A DNA stretch of 64,000 bases from assembly GCF_024343735.1 (NCBI RefSeq), contig NZ_RJUE01000002.1, positions 1-64,000 on the forward strand, read 5' to 3'. The DNA is from Lacihabitans sp. CCS-44. GTDB lineage: Bacteria > Bacteroidota > Bacteroidia > Cytophagales > Spirosomataceae. The position numbers were made by a program, and so were the translations under genes. Below are positions 54,673 through 64,000 of the stretch, piece after piece; the first letter of the stretch is position 1; each line of letters opens with the position of its first letter. A model generated the notes under the pieces. It made no database searches. It was not told where the DNA came from and was given only the letters and a program-made list of their open reading frames with translations.

Positions 54673-55452
54673 ATGAATTCATTCTACATAAAACTCCTTA
54701 TAATGCCCACTGTGGTGGCATTGGTTACTGTGGTCAGCAAAAAATGGGGAAATAGCATTGGTGGTATTTTGGCGGGTTTGCCTTGGGTGGCTGGGCCTAT
54801 TATTTTGTTTATAGCTCTCGAACAAGGGCTTGATTTTGCCGTAAATTCTATCTCTGGAGTTATGGTAGGTATCATTGGTTGGTCATTCTTTTGTGTGGTG
54901 TATGTGTTGGTGGGTCGTAAAAGCAATGCTCTGATAAGTGTGTTGGCGGGTTATGTGGCCTATACTTTGGTTGGAGTATCTTTAAACCCGGTTATTTCTT
55001 ATCTGAATGTTTATCAGTGGTTTGCATTAAGTTTGTTGGTGCTTTTTCTGGGTTTGTTCTTTTTTCCGAAAGTAGCTGAGCATAAGTCTTTTTCCGTAAA
55101 AATTCTTAGATTCGAAATTCCTCTACGGATGATTATTATAACACTTTTTGTTATCACCATCACATTTTTGGCGGAGCGTTTGGGTCCTACTTGGAGTGGG
55201 ATTCTTACGCCATTTCCAGTTATGACTACAGTTTTGGCCATTTTTACACATTATACTCAAGGAATTTATCAAGTTCGGAAAATCTACATGGGGCTTTTTA
55301 CGGGCTCGTTGGGCTTTGCATTTTTCTTGTTTTTGCAGGCTATTTTGATGCCCATTTACGGCATTGCTGTGGCTTTTATAGTAGGTATTCTGGTAGATAT
55401 TGTGCTTACTATTGCCATGAAATTTGTATTTCAGAAGTATAGATTGATTTGA
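54673..55452 (+). CDS. hypothetical polytopic membrane protein
   Basis: A 259-residue hydrophobic protein taken from the ATG at 54673 (MNSFYIKLLIMPT); the open frame extends upstream but that part is charged and unlikely to be translated. About eight hydrophobic segments are seen. Glycine- and proline-rich turns KWGNSIGGILAGLPWVAGP and ERLGPTWSGILTPFPVMTT appear twice in similar form, suggesting an internal duplication of a transporter-like half. I do not recognise the family. Confidence 0.6.
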   Translation: MNSFYIKLLIMPTVVALVTVVSKKWGNSIGGILAGLPWVAGPIILFIALEQGLDFAVNSISGVMVGIIGWSFFCVVYVLVGRKSNALISVLAGYVAYTLVGVSLNPVISYLNVYQWFALSLLVLFLGLFFFPKVAEHKSFSVKILRFEIPLRMIIITLFVITITFLAERLGPTWSGILTPFPVMTTVLAIFTHYTQGIYQVRKIYMGLFTGSLGFAFFLFLQAILMPIYGIAVAFIVGILVDIVLTIAMKFVFQKYRLI

Positions 55453-55498
55453 GAAATTTGTTCCAAAAAGCCCAGGCAAGATTTAGAAAAATAGATAA

Positions 55499-57016
55499 AT
55501 GAAGAAATTAATTGTCTTATTATTAGTTATTTGTGAGTGCACGTTTGCTCAAAAGCTAAAGATTGACACTTCTGTAATTTACCAAAAGATGCACAGTTTT
55601 GGAGCATCGGATTGCTGGTCGATGCAGATGGTAGGCAAATATTATCCTTTGGCAAAACGTGAAAGAATAGCAGAGCTTTTATTTAGTCAAGAGCTGGATA
55701 AATCTGGAAATCCGAAGGGCATAGGGTTATCGATGTGGAGGTTTAATATTGGAGCTGGTAGCACAGAGCAAGGCTCTAAAAGTATGATTACCAACGAATG
55801 GCGTAGGGCGGAAAGTTTCTTGGAAAATGGAAAATACGACTGGACAAAACAAGCTGGTCAACAGTGGTTTTTGGATGCAGCGAAGCGACATAAAGTAGAT
55901 TTTACTTTGGGTTTTCTAAACTCGGCTCCTGTTTCGATGACAAAAAACGGAATCTCAATCGGTAGTGGTAAATTGGGCGAATGGAATTTTGACAAATCTA
56001 AAATTGATGAATTTACCAGTTTTCTTGCCGAGGTTTCCGAAAAGCTAAAGTTTGATTATCTGAGTCCTTTCAACGAACCACAATGGGACTGGGGGCCAAA
56101 ATCAAAGTCTGGATTTGGCTCACAAGAAGGAACACCGATAAACAATGCTGATTTGGCTTGGGCTACAAGAAAGATAGATGAGAAATTTGGTGAGAAAAAC
56201 CTAAAAACTCAACTGACTTTGGCAGAAACTGCCCAGATAGACTATTTGTATAAATCCAAGACCAACAGAACAGAGGCAAATCAGGATAACCAAGTTCAAG
56301 CTTTTTTTGACGAAGAAAGCTCGGATTATATCGGAAATTTGAAATCTGTTGAAAAAATAATATGTGGTCACAGTTATTTTACAACTTCACCCAACGAAGA
56401 ATTAGTAAAGAAAAGAATGGATTTGGGTCAAAAAATCCAACAGCATAACATCAATTATTGGCAATCGGAATATTGTGTTTTGGGTGATAATGCTGGTGAG
56501 ATAAATGGAAGTGGGATGGATTTAGGTATGAAAACGGCTCTTTATGTAGCCAAGGTAATTCATGCCGATTTAACATTGAGCAATGCTTCGGCTTGGCATT
56601 GGTGGCTTTCGGTAAGTGCCAATGATTACAAAGACGGTCTCATTTATGTTTCTAACAATGGGAAAATGGGTGAAAATGACAATAACAAATTTGATGGAGA
56701 AGTATTAGACTCAGAACTAATGTGGACTTTGGGTAATTATTCTAGATTTGTAAGGCCAAATATGCAAAGAATCAAAGTGGATTTGGAGATAAAAAACGTT
56801 ATGGCTTCAGCCTTTAAAGAAAAAAGTAAGGTAGTTTTAATTCTAGTCAATAGTGCTGACAATCAAACGATTGAAATCCCCAAAATTTGGAAGAAACAAA
56901 AATTAGCGGCTTTTGTAACCTCAAAAGATGATAATTTGAAAAGCAAAAAAGTAGGTTCTAAAAACTTAATTTTAACTCAAGAATCTATCACAACGATTAT
57001 CATCACAAAAAAGTAG
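55499..57016 (+). CDS. secreted GH30 family glycoside hydrolase
   Basis: A 505-residue exported glycosidase (signal 1-17, ending TFAQ). The barrel shows the GH30 pattern: MHSFGASDCWS near the start, LSMWRFNIGAGS, SPFNEPQWDWG with the acid/base Glu193, and NYWQSEYCVLG with the nucleophile Glu324. It is followed by a short beta-sandwich (KVDLEIKNVMASAFKE onward). It resembles endo-beta-1,6-galactanase-type members; the substrate is probably a plant or algal galactan, which is inference. Confidence 0.87.
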   Translation: MKKLIVLLLVICECTFAQKLKIDTSVIYQKMHSFGASDCWSMQMVGKYYPLAKRERIAELLFSQELDKSGNPKGIGLSMWRFNIGAGSTEQGSKSMITNEWRRAESFLENGKYDWTKQAGQQWFLDAAKRHKVDFTLGFLNSAPVSMTKNGISIGSGKLGEWNFDKSKIDEFTSFLAEVSEKLKFDYLSPFNEPQWDWGPKSKSGFGSQEGTPINNADLAWATRKIDEKFGEKNLKTQLTLAETAQIDYLYKSKTNRTEANQDNQVQAFFDEESSDYIGNLKSVEKIICGHSYFTTSPNEELVKKRMDLGQKIQQHNINYWQSEYCVLGDNAGEINGSGMDLGMKTALYVAKVIHADLTLSNASAWHWWLSVSANDYKDGLIYVSNNGKMGENDNNKFDGEVLDSELMWTLGNYSRFVRPNMQRIKVDLEIKNVMASAFKEKSKVVLILVNSADNQTIEIPKIWKKQKLAAFVTSKDDNLKSKKVGSKNLILTQESITTIIITKK

Positions 57017-57082
57017 AGCAAATTTCCATATTTGAGCATTCTCCCAAATGACCAAAAAGAACCATTGATTTTTAAAAATGAT

Positions 57083-58636
57083 TTACTTTTTCATTACTCT
57101 TACCACCTCTTGATATTCTTCGTTTCTATATCTAGCCAAATAAATTCCTGATTGTAAGTGACTCAGGTTGAGCGATATTTGGTGATTGCCAGCTTCAAAT
57201 TCTTCATTGATTTCAGGAGCAACTTCTTGACCATTCATATTTAATATTTGAATAGAACTTTGCCCCCCTTGTGAAACAAAATTCAAATTAAGTGTTTCTT
57301 GAAAAGGGTTCGGAAATGCTTTTATTCTAGTATTGGAGAGTGCGGGCTCATTGGCCGTAACATATCCACAAATACTAGCGGATGCAATAGGGATAGTATT
57401 GAAATCTTGAAACAATACACTTTTCATTTCCACAGAATCACTACAAAACCAGTATTTCATAATCGATGCATACACGGCTCTAAAGTCGTGTTGCATAGGA
57501 ATATTGTCGTTGTTGGCAACTGTCGCCGAAATAGTGGTAGGCTTTCCAAAGTAAGTCGGATTTACTTTTTCGCCAAAGAAAAACATAGGTGCGGCTGCTC
57601 CATGATCTGTGCCTAAGCTAGCGTTAGATTTTATTCTGCGACCAAATTCCGAATACGTCATTCCCATCACCTTGTCTGCCACTCCCAGAAACTTCAAGTC
57701 GTCTTGAAAAGCTTTAATAGAATCTCCCAAATTTGCCATTAAAGTTGCATGTGTTCCTGTGCTGGTATCAGTGGCAGTCGTTTGGCTGCTGTGCGTATCA
57801 AAACCTCCTAATCTTACATAATAGATTTTAGTTTTTAGGCCTCCAGCTATTAGTCTAGCAACTATTTTGAGTTGAGAGGCTAAGCTTAAGTTTGGATATT
57901 CTTTCTGCTGGCTTACTTTTAGTGCTGCAGCTTTTATACTTTCTGAGTATTTGTTGGTTTGTTTAGATACTTGCCTTAGGTAGTCCAATTCCTTTCCCGC
58001 TAGTGTATTAGGTACAGGTTGGTCTGCATTTTCTATAAGATTATAGAAGTTAGTGGTATCCGAAATAGACATGCCCATACTATACAAAGGGCCTTGTAGA
58101 GCCGTGCTTACCACAGAGCCAATCTGAATAGATAATGGATCAGGATATTTTGTAGAAGGGTATCCCTCGGGGTAATTTGGGTGGTCTAGTGCTAAAAATC
58201 TTCCAGCCCAGCCACTTTCTAATACTTCAGTGGCATTAGATGCAGTGTGCCAAATATCTGTAGCTCTAAAATGCGAAAAATTTGGATTTGGATAACCAAC
58301 ATCTTGTACAATATTGCCTTTGCCATCTTTCATCAAAGTAGCTAGGTTTTTTAGTGATGGATGCAGCCCTATCAGGTCACTTTGGGGAATTTTGATAACT
58401 TTATCTTCTGCTAATGCTATATTAGTTCGAGCTTTGTTGTAATTGCTGTACTGGTTAATCGGAATTACCGTATTGAGACCGTCATTGCCCCCATTGAGTT
58501 GAATCACCACCAAGACATTTTCATTCTCTAGGAGTTTCTGGTCGATGTTGCCCATAGCCCAGAGACTTTGGTTGTTTAGAAATGTGGGTGTTAATGCTCC
58601 CAGAACTGTGTTTTTTATAAAATTTCTTCTCTTCAT
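57083..58636 (-). CDS. DUF1501 protein with type IX secretion C-terminal domain
   Basis: A 517-residue exported protein. The N-terminus MKRRNFIKNTVLGAL is Tat-like. The DUF1501 domain (about 35-415) belongs to the sulfatase/alkaline-phosphatase superfold: VVIQLNGGNDGLNTVIP, YYVRLGGFDTHSSQ, MTYSEFGRRIKSNASLGTDHG. A C-terminal sorting domain follows (about 437-517: AFPNPFQETLNLNF, QILNMNGQEV, LQSGIYLARY, VVRVMKK), predicting export by the type IX system. It sits three bases downstream of the DUF1800 gene. The function is unknown. Confidence 0.9.
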   Translation of the reverse strand: MKRRNFIKNTVLGALTPTFLNNQSLWAMGNIDQKLLENENVLVVIQLNGGNDGLNTVIPINQYSNYNKARTNIALAEDKVIKIPQSDLIGLHPSLKNLATLMKDGKGNIVQDVGYPNPNFSHFRATDIWHTASNATEVLESGWAGRFLALDHPNYPEGYPSTKYPDPLSIQIGSVVSTALQGPLYSMGMSISDTTNFYNLIENADQPVPNTLAGKELDYLRQVSKQTNKYSESIKAAALKVSQQKEYPNLSLASQLKIVARLIAGGLKTKIYYVRLGGFDTHSSQTTATDTSTGTHATLMANLGDSIKAFQDDLKFLGVADKVMGMTYSEFGRRIKSNASLGTDHGAAAPMFFFGEKVNPTYFGKPTTISATVANNDNIPMQHDFRAVYASIMKYWFCSDSVEMKSVLFQDFNTIPIASASICGYVTANEPALSNTRIKAFPNPFQETLNLNFVSQGGQSSIQILNMNGQEVAPEINEEFEAGNHQISLNLSHLQSGIYLARYRNEEYQEVVRVMKK

Positions 58637-58639
58637 GGC

Positions 58640-60232
58640 TCAGCTTAGTTGATATTCGGGTAATGCAAGAAGATAACTCAAAAGACTTTTCAATCGAGTA
58701 GTTACCATGGCGATGTTATTGTTGGTAGGTTTTTGTTGTGACTCGTTCCAAAGCTCTGTCCAGTAATAATCTGAGGCTTGTCCAGCTAGAAGGATATCAG
58801 TTTTTAGCTCAGTTTTTAGATTGTTAGAAATGGAAATTTGGAACAACCAAAAAACCAATTCATCAATCAACTTCACAGGGTCTGAAGGTGTCTTGAGTTT
58901 TTTTACAAAACTTATTGGGTCAAAGAGTAATGTTTGATTGTTGCGTTTATAGCCTTTTGAGATATAGGTATCAGTAAATTTTGTTCTTTCTGGAAATGTG
59001 CTGGCGTTTATCCAGATTTCATGAAAAACTGGAGCTTGGTAATAAGCGGGCCACCCGGCTACACTCGGTGGATCACCTAATACCTGCTGCCCTTTGTCTG
59101 CCACCGTAGCCAAATCGTTGGCAAATAGGTAGTATTCATTTATATAGCTTTGATAAACAGGCCATGATGGCTCAAGCAACTTGGTGGTTCCCATTAGATG
59201 TTCTACTGGGCTTTTTATGACACAGCCGCGTAGTTCAGCATCAAAAAAATGTTTGCTAGAGAACATCACTTTTAAAACTGGCAGTATCTCAAACTTGCTG
59301 TCTCTGAATATCTTAGCTAGAGGAGCAATGAATTTGCTTTCTATTTCGGGAGTAATATCATAATAAAAAAAGAAAATATATAGTCTTCGAATGATATGTA
59401 AACTTACTTCTTCTTTTTCAAAAATCATGTTCAGCAGATCATCGAGTTCATTGGTAGCGAAATCCCCTGGGTGACCTTTTATTACCTTGTTTCCATAAAA
59501 AGACGAAAAGGTTTTGTCTGTAGAATCATGCCTATCCGCTTGAAAATAGCTATTGATTGGTTCTCTGTTGATCCTGTAGCCAGTTAGTATTTTGGCAGCA
59601 CTTTTTACATCATCCTCAGTATATTTTGAGTTCGGGCCTTTGCCTACTGTAAAAAGTTCTTGAAGTTCGCGGGCATAGTTTTCATCTGGAGCTGTTTTGG
59701 TATTTTGTGTGCCATTCAGATAAAGCAACATCGCTGGTTCTAAGGAAATGGTCTTCGTGAAATCCTTAAAGTTGCCAAGAGCATATTTTCTTATAGTCTG
59801 CAAATATTTGTAGGCCATTCGGGCATCATTATACGAATTCATCTCGGTTGCGAAATGGTTGTGCCAAAACAAAATCATTTTTTCATGAATCGTGGTTTCT
59901 TGAAAATGCATAAGCTGAACCCACCAAGATTTTAAAGATTGCTGCCTTCTACTATTTATACTACCATCGCCATAGGTGCTGTTTACCCAAGTCTGGCCCA
60001 ATGCCACACCTGTTGTGTCTTTTACAGCACTTTCGTAGTGATTCACTGGGGGATTAGGAGCAGCACTTTCTTTGAAAATAACCGCAATGACTTGGTCGAG
60101 TGTTTTGCCAGTAAATTTTTTAAAATCCTCAATTTTTATACCTAAAAGCGTCCGTTTAAGGAGGTGTTTCAGGGCTTCATCGTCGAAAGTGCCAGTAAAT
60201 TTTTCATGACTAATAGGTCCAAATGACTTCAT
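58640..60232 (-). CDS. DUF1800 protein
   Basis: A 530-residue protein with DUF1800 motifs: LKHLLKRTLLGIKIEDFKKF, RQQSLKSWWVQLMHF, EKMILFWHNHFATE, LYLNGTQNTKTAPDENYARELQELFTVG-like (in parts), AAKILTGYR and VAGWPAYYQAP. No clear signal peptide is seen at the annotated ATG, though homologues are often exported. It is the first gene of the DUF1800-DUF1501 pair, a conserved pairing of unknown function in several phyla. Confidence 0.9.
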   Translation of the reverse strand: MKSFGPISHEKFTGTFDDEALKHLLKRTLLGIKIEDFKKFTGKTLDQVIAVIFKESAAPNPPVNHYESAVKDTTGVALGQTWVNSTYGDGSINSRRQQSLKSWWVQLMHFQETTIHEKMILFWHNHFATEMNSYNDARMAYKYLQTIRKYALGNFKDFTKTISLEPAMLLYLNGTQNTKTAPDENYARELQELFTVGKGPNSKYTEDDVKSAAKILTGYRINREPINSYFQADRHDSTDKTFSSFYGNKVIKGHPGDFATNELDDLLNMIFEKEEVSLHIIRRLYIFFFYYDITPEIESKFIAPLAKIFRDSKFEILPVLKVMFSSKHFFDAELRGCVIKSPVEHLMGTTKLLEPSWPVYQSYINEYYLFANDLATVADKGQQVLGDPPSVAGWPAYYQAPVFHEIWINASTFPERTKFTDTYISKGYKRNNQTLLFDPISFVKKLKTPSDPVKLIDELVFWLFQISISNNLKTELKTDILLAGQASDYYWTELWNESQQKPTNNNIAMVTTRLKSLLSYLLALPEYQLS

Positions 60233-60477
60233 AGAGGAGGGAGTTTTGGGTTTGACACGTTTTTTCGAAAAAGGTTTAAATTTTTTCTAATTAGGTTTCA
60301 CAAAAGATACAATAAAAATAGTGCCAAGTAACAATTATTTTTCATTAATGATTAATATTTTACATATTTAAAATACTTGTAAGCAAGTACTTATGTAACT
60401 GTTGGCATCGATAGATTAGTATTTGATATAGATAAAGTATCAAAAGTTTTTGAATACCAGAATGCTATCTTATGAGG

Positions 60478-62868
60478 TTATTTTTCCCAAAATACCACCT
60501 CATCCCTTACAGCTTTTATTTTTTTTGATTTTCCTTTGTATACCAATTCCGTTTCTCCACCAGGTTTTCCAGTGATTTTTGCTGAAACCAATTGGCAATT
60601 TTCCCAAACAATGTCTAACTCAAATCCACCTCTGGCTTTTAAGCCTTTTATGGAACCGCTTTTCCAAGCATCTGGCAATGCGGGCAAAAGATAAATTTTA
60701 TCAGCAGTACTTTGCATAAGCATTTCGGCTACTGCGGCGGCTCCTCCAAAATTTCCATCTATTTGGAAGGGCGGATGGGCATCAAAAAGATTGGGATATG
60801 TGCCACCGCCTCTTTGGTAATTTACTTTTACACCGTCAGGTTCTACATATTTGAGCAATTCGCGATACATTTTATAAGCACGGTTTCCATCCCAAAGTCT
60901 CGCCCAAAGGTTTATTCTCCAGCCTTTTGACCACCCAGTGGTTTCGTCTCCTTTTATTTCGAGTGTAGTTTTGGCCGCTGCTGCCAAACCAGGTGTTTCG
61001 GCCATATTAATATGATTTCCTGGGTACATTCCATACAAATGCGATTGATGCCTATGCTTGGGTTCTGCATCATCCCAATCGTAATACCATTCTTGTAGGT
61101 TTCCTTTTTTACCTACTTGGTAGGGGTGAAGATTGGCCAGAACTTCCTCAAGTTTATTTTTGAAATCATAATCACTTTTTAAAATATTGCTGGCTTCTAT
61201 AAGGTCTATAAAAAGCTCTCTAATCATGGCCAAATCGGCTGTAGCTCCATAAAGTGTAGCCCCTTTATAACCTTTGTCGGTGATGTAAACATTCTCTGGA
61301 GAAGTGCCAACCGCTGTAATGTATTGCCCGTTTTTGTCTTTTGTGAGCATATCCAAACAAAATTCTGCCGCACCTTTCATCAGTGGGAAGGCCTTGTTTT
61401 TTAAGAAATCTATATCTTTTGTATAAATATAATGCTCCCAAAGGTGCGTGGTGGCCCACGTAGCTCCCATAGCCCAGTTGGCCCAGACTGGGTCGCCTTT
61501 ACCAAAATCTCCGACTGGATTGGTCATCGCCCAAATGTCAGAGTTGTGGTGACATGCCCATCCATTTGCGTTGTAGAAAGTTTTTGCTGTTATTCTGCCT
61601 GTTTTTTCTAAATTTTCAAGAAACCCAAGAAATGGCGTGTGCATTTCTGAGAGATTGGTATTTTCTGCCAACCAGTAGTTTTCCTCGGCATTGATATTCA
61701 TAGTATAATTGCTGCTCCAAGGTGGTCTCATGTGTGGATTCCATAAACCTTGCAAATTGGCAGGAACGCCTTCGGTGCGAGACGAACTGATCAACAAATA
61801 TCTGCCATATTGAAAATATAAGGTTTCGAGATATTTATCCTCAGCTCCTGTAGCATACCGTCTAAGTCTTTCATCTGTGGGTAAATCAATACTTAAGTCT
61901 GGTTTTAAATCAAGATTTACACGGTTATAAAATTTCTGATAATCACTCAAATGTCTAGCTTTGAGGTTCGTGTAAGTTTTTTGAATCAGCGGAGTTATTC
62001 TACTATTTACAAACGCTTTTTCATCTTTTCCTTGTGTTTCGGGGTCTTTGTTGAAGCCATTGAAGCTAGTAGCCATGCAAACGGCCAAGATTACTTCTGT
62101 GCCATTTTTTATACCTAATGTGGTGTCTGTTTTAACAGTCTTTCCAGAAATACTTTTTATAAAAATACTCCCGAAAAACCTCGTTCCTCTTTTTTGATCA
62201 AAAACTACAGGGTCTATTTTGTTGTTCACATAGCTTGGATCTGCTTTTACGGGTGCTCTTCCCGAAAATTGTAGCTGGTTTTCTGTAGTTTTTACATCAA
62301 ACTTTAGTTGGGAATCAAATTTCAAGGTGAAATTCAGTTTTCCAACTTCCGAGCTTTTGAGTTTGATAATAAACGCTTTGTCGGGATATGAATAAAAATA
62401 TTCTTTAGTAATTATGGTATTTCCTGTTTTGTAAGTCACTCTAGAAATGGCCTCGTCAAGCGATAATTCCCTATAATAGTTTGAAACATTCTCGTGTCCA
62501 AAGTCAATATACATGGTGCCTAGAGGAGCGTACGATTCTGAAAATTTGCCTTGCATTTTTCTGATTAAAGAATCTGCAGCTTTATAATTTTCATTTTGAA
62601 GAGCTTCTTTCACAGCAGGAAATGCCTTATAAGCGTCTTTGTTCATGTATGGATCCACTGGCTCGCCAGACCACAGTGTGATGTCATTCAAGAAAATTTT
62701 ATCGGTTTTTGAGCCACCAAAAATGGTCGCTCCTTGGTTGCCATTTCCTAACACCAGTGCTTCTTCGAAATATTCAGCCTGTTTGTTGTACCACAGTTTT
62801 AGTGGAACTTTCTGAGCAATTAAACTTTGGGATATTAATACAAAAAGCAAGAATTTGAGTTTCATCAT
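60478..62868 (-). CDS. GH95 family glycoside hydrolase
   Basis: A 796-residue exported enzyme of the alpha-L-fucosidase/galactosidase GH95 family. The signal ends at about residue 18 (SLIAQ). The N-terminal sandwich contains ALVLGNGNQGATIFGG and IFLNDITLWSGEP. The (alpha/alpha)6 barrel has NLQGLWNPHMRPPWSSNYT, INAEENYWLAENTNLSE, GWACHHNSDIWAMTNP, TAVGTSPEN and FQIDGNFGGAAAVAEML. It likely removes terminal L-fucose or L-galactose from glycans. It is transcribed alone. Confidence 0.93.
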   Translation of the reverse strand: MMKLKFLLFVLISQSLIAQKVPLKLWYNKQAEYFEEALVLGNGNQGATIFGGSKTDKIFLNDITLWSGEPVDPYMNKDAYKAFPAVKEALQNENYKAADSLIRKMQGKFSESYAPLGTMYIDFGHENVSNYYRELSLDEAISRVTYKTGNTIITKEYFYSYPDKAFIIKLKSSEVGKLNFTLKFDSQLKFDVKTTENQLQFSGRAPVKADPSYVNNKIDPVVFDQKRGTRFFGSIFIKSISGKTVKTDTTLGIKNGTEVILAVCMATSFNGFNKDPETQGKDEKAFVNSRITPLIQKTYTNLKARHLSDYQKFYNRVNLDLKPDLSIDLPTDERLRRYATGAEDKYLETLYFQYGRYLLISSSRTEGVPANLQGLWNPHMRPPWSSNYTMNINAEENYWLAENTNLSEMHTPFLGFLENLEKTGRITAKTFYNANGWACHHNSDIWAMTNPVGDFGKGDPVWANWAMGATWATTHLWEHYIYTKDIDFLKNKAFPLMKGAAEFCLDMLTKDKNGQYITAVGTSPENVYITDKGYKGATLYGATADLAMIRELFIDLIEASNILKSDYDFKNKLEEVLANLHPYQVGKKGNLQEWYYDWDDAEPKHRHQSHLYGMYPGNHINMAETPGLAAAAKTTLEIKGDETTGWSKGWRINLWARLWDGNRAYKMYRELLKYVEPDGVKVNYQRGGGTYPNLFDAHPPFQIDGNFGGAAAVAEMLMQSTADKIYLLPALPDAWKSGSIKGLKARGGFELDIVWENCQLVSAKITGKPGGETELVYKGKSKKIKAVRDEVVFWEK

Positions 62869-62887
62869 TAAAGGGTTGAATATTTTC

Positions 62888-62895
62888 CAAAATTA
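62888..62895 (-). promoter_or_regulatory. promoter -7 box before the GH95 gene
   Basis: CAAAATTA on the plus strand reads TAATTTTG on the minus strand, an exact TAnnTTTG match, 20 bases before the start codon. Confidence 0.5.
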
Positions 62896-62941
62896 ATAGA
62901 ATTGGCTAAAAAAATAAATTTAATAATTACAGAAGAGGTCT

Positions 62942-63598
62942 TTATTGGTGCCGTTTTGTCCTTCTAAGTTCAAAAATGATTAGGATTAAGCCAATCACAA
63001 CTGCTAATCCAAAGCATGTAAGCATAAAGTAAAAAGGATTTAATGTGCCAGTTTTTACTAAATATTCGGAGCCTGAACGCATTATTAAAACCAAAATAAA
63101 GTAGAATATCCCCAGAAATGCCCATGTGTTGAGTTTTGAAAATGGTGGGTTGTCATCTCTGAATTCGAAGTTATTATTCGAAAACAAAAATTTGAGTATA
63201 TTCCAATCCCAAATTAACAAATAAACGTTTGCGAGTAGCATCAAAAATGTAATCAAGGGCGTTCCAGCGAATTCGTAAGAAACTGTTATCACGAAAATGT
63301 TGATAATAATGGGTAAAAAGAGTACGGCACCGAAAGTACTCCACCTTTGAGTCATTAATATTAGCCCCGCAATCAACTGACTCCAACCAATAAAATTCCA
63401 GTAAAGACCAGATGCATACATGGTTTCGAAAAAATGCCAAGCGGAATTTATCGGACTACCTGCCCCAGAGTCTGAAGTAAATCTCAAACCTTGAATTTTT
63501 ACGATACTTGCGAATACGAAAGCTGCTCCTATTAAGTATCTTAAGAAAATAGTGAATATTTGAAGTGACTTAATTCTCTTTAAATTTGATATGGTCAT
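62942..63598 (-). CDS. DoxX-like integral membrane protein
   Basis: A 218-residue protein with about five or six membrane segments. The first block RYLIGAAFVFASIVKIQG and the next, GLYWNFIGWSQLIAGLILMTQR, follow the DoxX pattern; two more C-terminal helices (about 158-176 and 188-208) extend it. The function is unknown. It lies 73 bases upstream of the GH95 gene on the same strand; since that gene has its own -7 box the two may be separate units. Confidence 0.7.
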   Translation of the reverse strand: MTISNLKRIKSLQIFTIFLRYLIGAAFVFASIVKIQGLRFTSDSGAGSPINSAWHFFETMYASGLYWNFIGWSQLIAGLILMTQRWSTFGAVLFLPIIINIFVITVSYEFAGTPLITFLMLLANVYLLIWDWNILKFLFSNNNFEFRDDNPPFSKLNTWAFLGIFYFILVLIMRSGSEYLVKTGTLNPFYFMLTCFGLAVVIGLILIIFELRRTKRHQ

Positions 63599-63751
63599 AG
63601 AGGGCTAGTTTTTTTATAAAAATAAGAAATTTTTCTCCTTTAATTTTTTAATTCACCCATCGAAATTTGCTGCTTTAGCTTTTAATTAAATTTTTGGTTT
63701 AAAAAGGATTTATTTTTAATAGTTTTAAGGCTCAAAACTAATATCGAATTT

Positions 63752-64000
63752 ATGAAAATAGTATTTCTTGACTCCTATACTGTGCATCCTAATGAGATCA
63801 ATCTGGATGTTTTTAAGGTTTTTGGCGAGTTTGTTCATTATAATCGAACCGTTCCTTCTGAGGTAATTGAAAGAGCAAAAAATGCAGAAATAATATTGAC
63901 CAATAAGGTGGTATTGGATAAAAAGATCATGAGCCAGTTGCCCAAACTCAAGTATATAGGTGTCACGGCAACGGGTTTTAATGTGGTAGACATAAAGGCA
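63752..64000 (+). CDS. D-2-hydroxyacid dehydrogenase, N-terminal part (runs off the window)
   Basis: The first 83 codons of a gene cut by the window end. The translation starts MKIVFLDSYTVHP and continues with EIILTNKVVLDKKIM, LPKLKYIGVTATGFNVVDI, which is the substrate-domain pattern of NAD-dependent 2-hydroxyacid dehydrogenases such as glycerate dehydrogenase. The NAD-binding domain would follow outside the window. Confidence 0.88.
   Translation, partial: MKIVFLDSYTVHPNEINLDVFKVFGEFVHYNRTVPSEVIERAKNAEIILTNKVVLDKKIMSQLPKLKYIGVTATGFNVVDIKA

Overview
The window looks like a chromosomal segment of a Bacteroidota bacterium, most likely a Cytophagales / Spirosomataceae-type relative (Leadbetterella, Lacihabitans or Emticicia-like). 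This assignment is inferred from gene content and was not checked by any search. The evidence is low GC, many secreted or lipidated envelope proteins, a DUF1800/DUF1501 pair whose second member has a type IX secretion C-terminal tail, DUF5686, DUF5916 and DUF6132 proteins, a fused E1 alpha/beta 2-oxoacid dehydrogenase, and several promoters matching the Bacteroidota -7 box TAnnTTTG.

Layout. 1-984: 3' end of a 23S rRNA, a spacer with a GC-rich inverted repeat, 5S rRNA and a terminator. 985-1943: AT-rich stretch without a convincing gene. 1944-8758: Pif1-like helicase, secreted Gfo/Idh oxidoreductase, DUF5686 outer-membrane protein and SdiA-regulated-like protein. 8848-10546: a three-gene HipB / HipA-N / HipA-kinase operon (HipBST-like toxin-antitoxin) with helically phased operator-like repeats. 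10613-16858: aspartate kinase, prolyl oligopeptidase, HExxH lipoprotein, LacI regulator and a sugar isomerase/epimerase-like protein. 16971-22119: HAD hydrolase coupled to a CAT-like acyltransferase, a large membrane protein, a GreA/B-like factor coupled to an ATP-grasp enzyme, and a DUF1573 protein. 22359-29045: E1 alpha/beta fusion, an antitoxin-like small protein, a Sel1 protein, an M20 peptidase, and murQ overlapping a BatA-like VWA protein.

29171-41446: ThuA-oxidoreductase fusion with an overlapping SDR, GNAT, sterol desaturase, MFS transporter, upp, an isolated rpsJ with its own promoter and terminator, ispE, a giant modular PQQ-type dehydrogenase, and deoC. 41452-44990: a tightly packed four-gene minus-strand operon (META lipoprotein, serpin lipoprotein, LVIVD propeller lipoprotein, beta-barrel) that looks like one cell-envelope module. 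45171-46300: a compact operon of two small membrane proteins, a rhodanese and a further small membrane protein, behind a palindrome overlapping the promoter. 46382-57016: GH13 enzyme, a 52-bp-period array of REP-like hairpins, M28 peptidase, DUF5916 protein, RNase R, a membrane protein and a GH30 glycosidase. 57083-64000: DUF1501 and DUF1800 proteins, a GH95 glycosidase, a DoxX-like membrane protein and the start of a D-2-hydroxyacid dehydrogenase.

Much of the content suits a polysaccharide- and protein-degrading heterotroph. Exported peptidases (S9, M28), glycosidases (GH30, GH95, GH13) and sugar oxidoreductases sit beside housekeeping genes. The least ordinary parts are the split HipA system with its phased operators, the serpin envelope operon, and the hairpin array with compensatory base changes.
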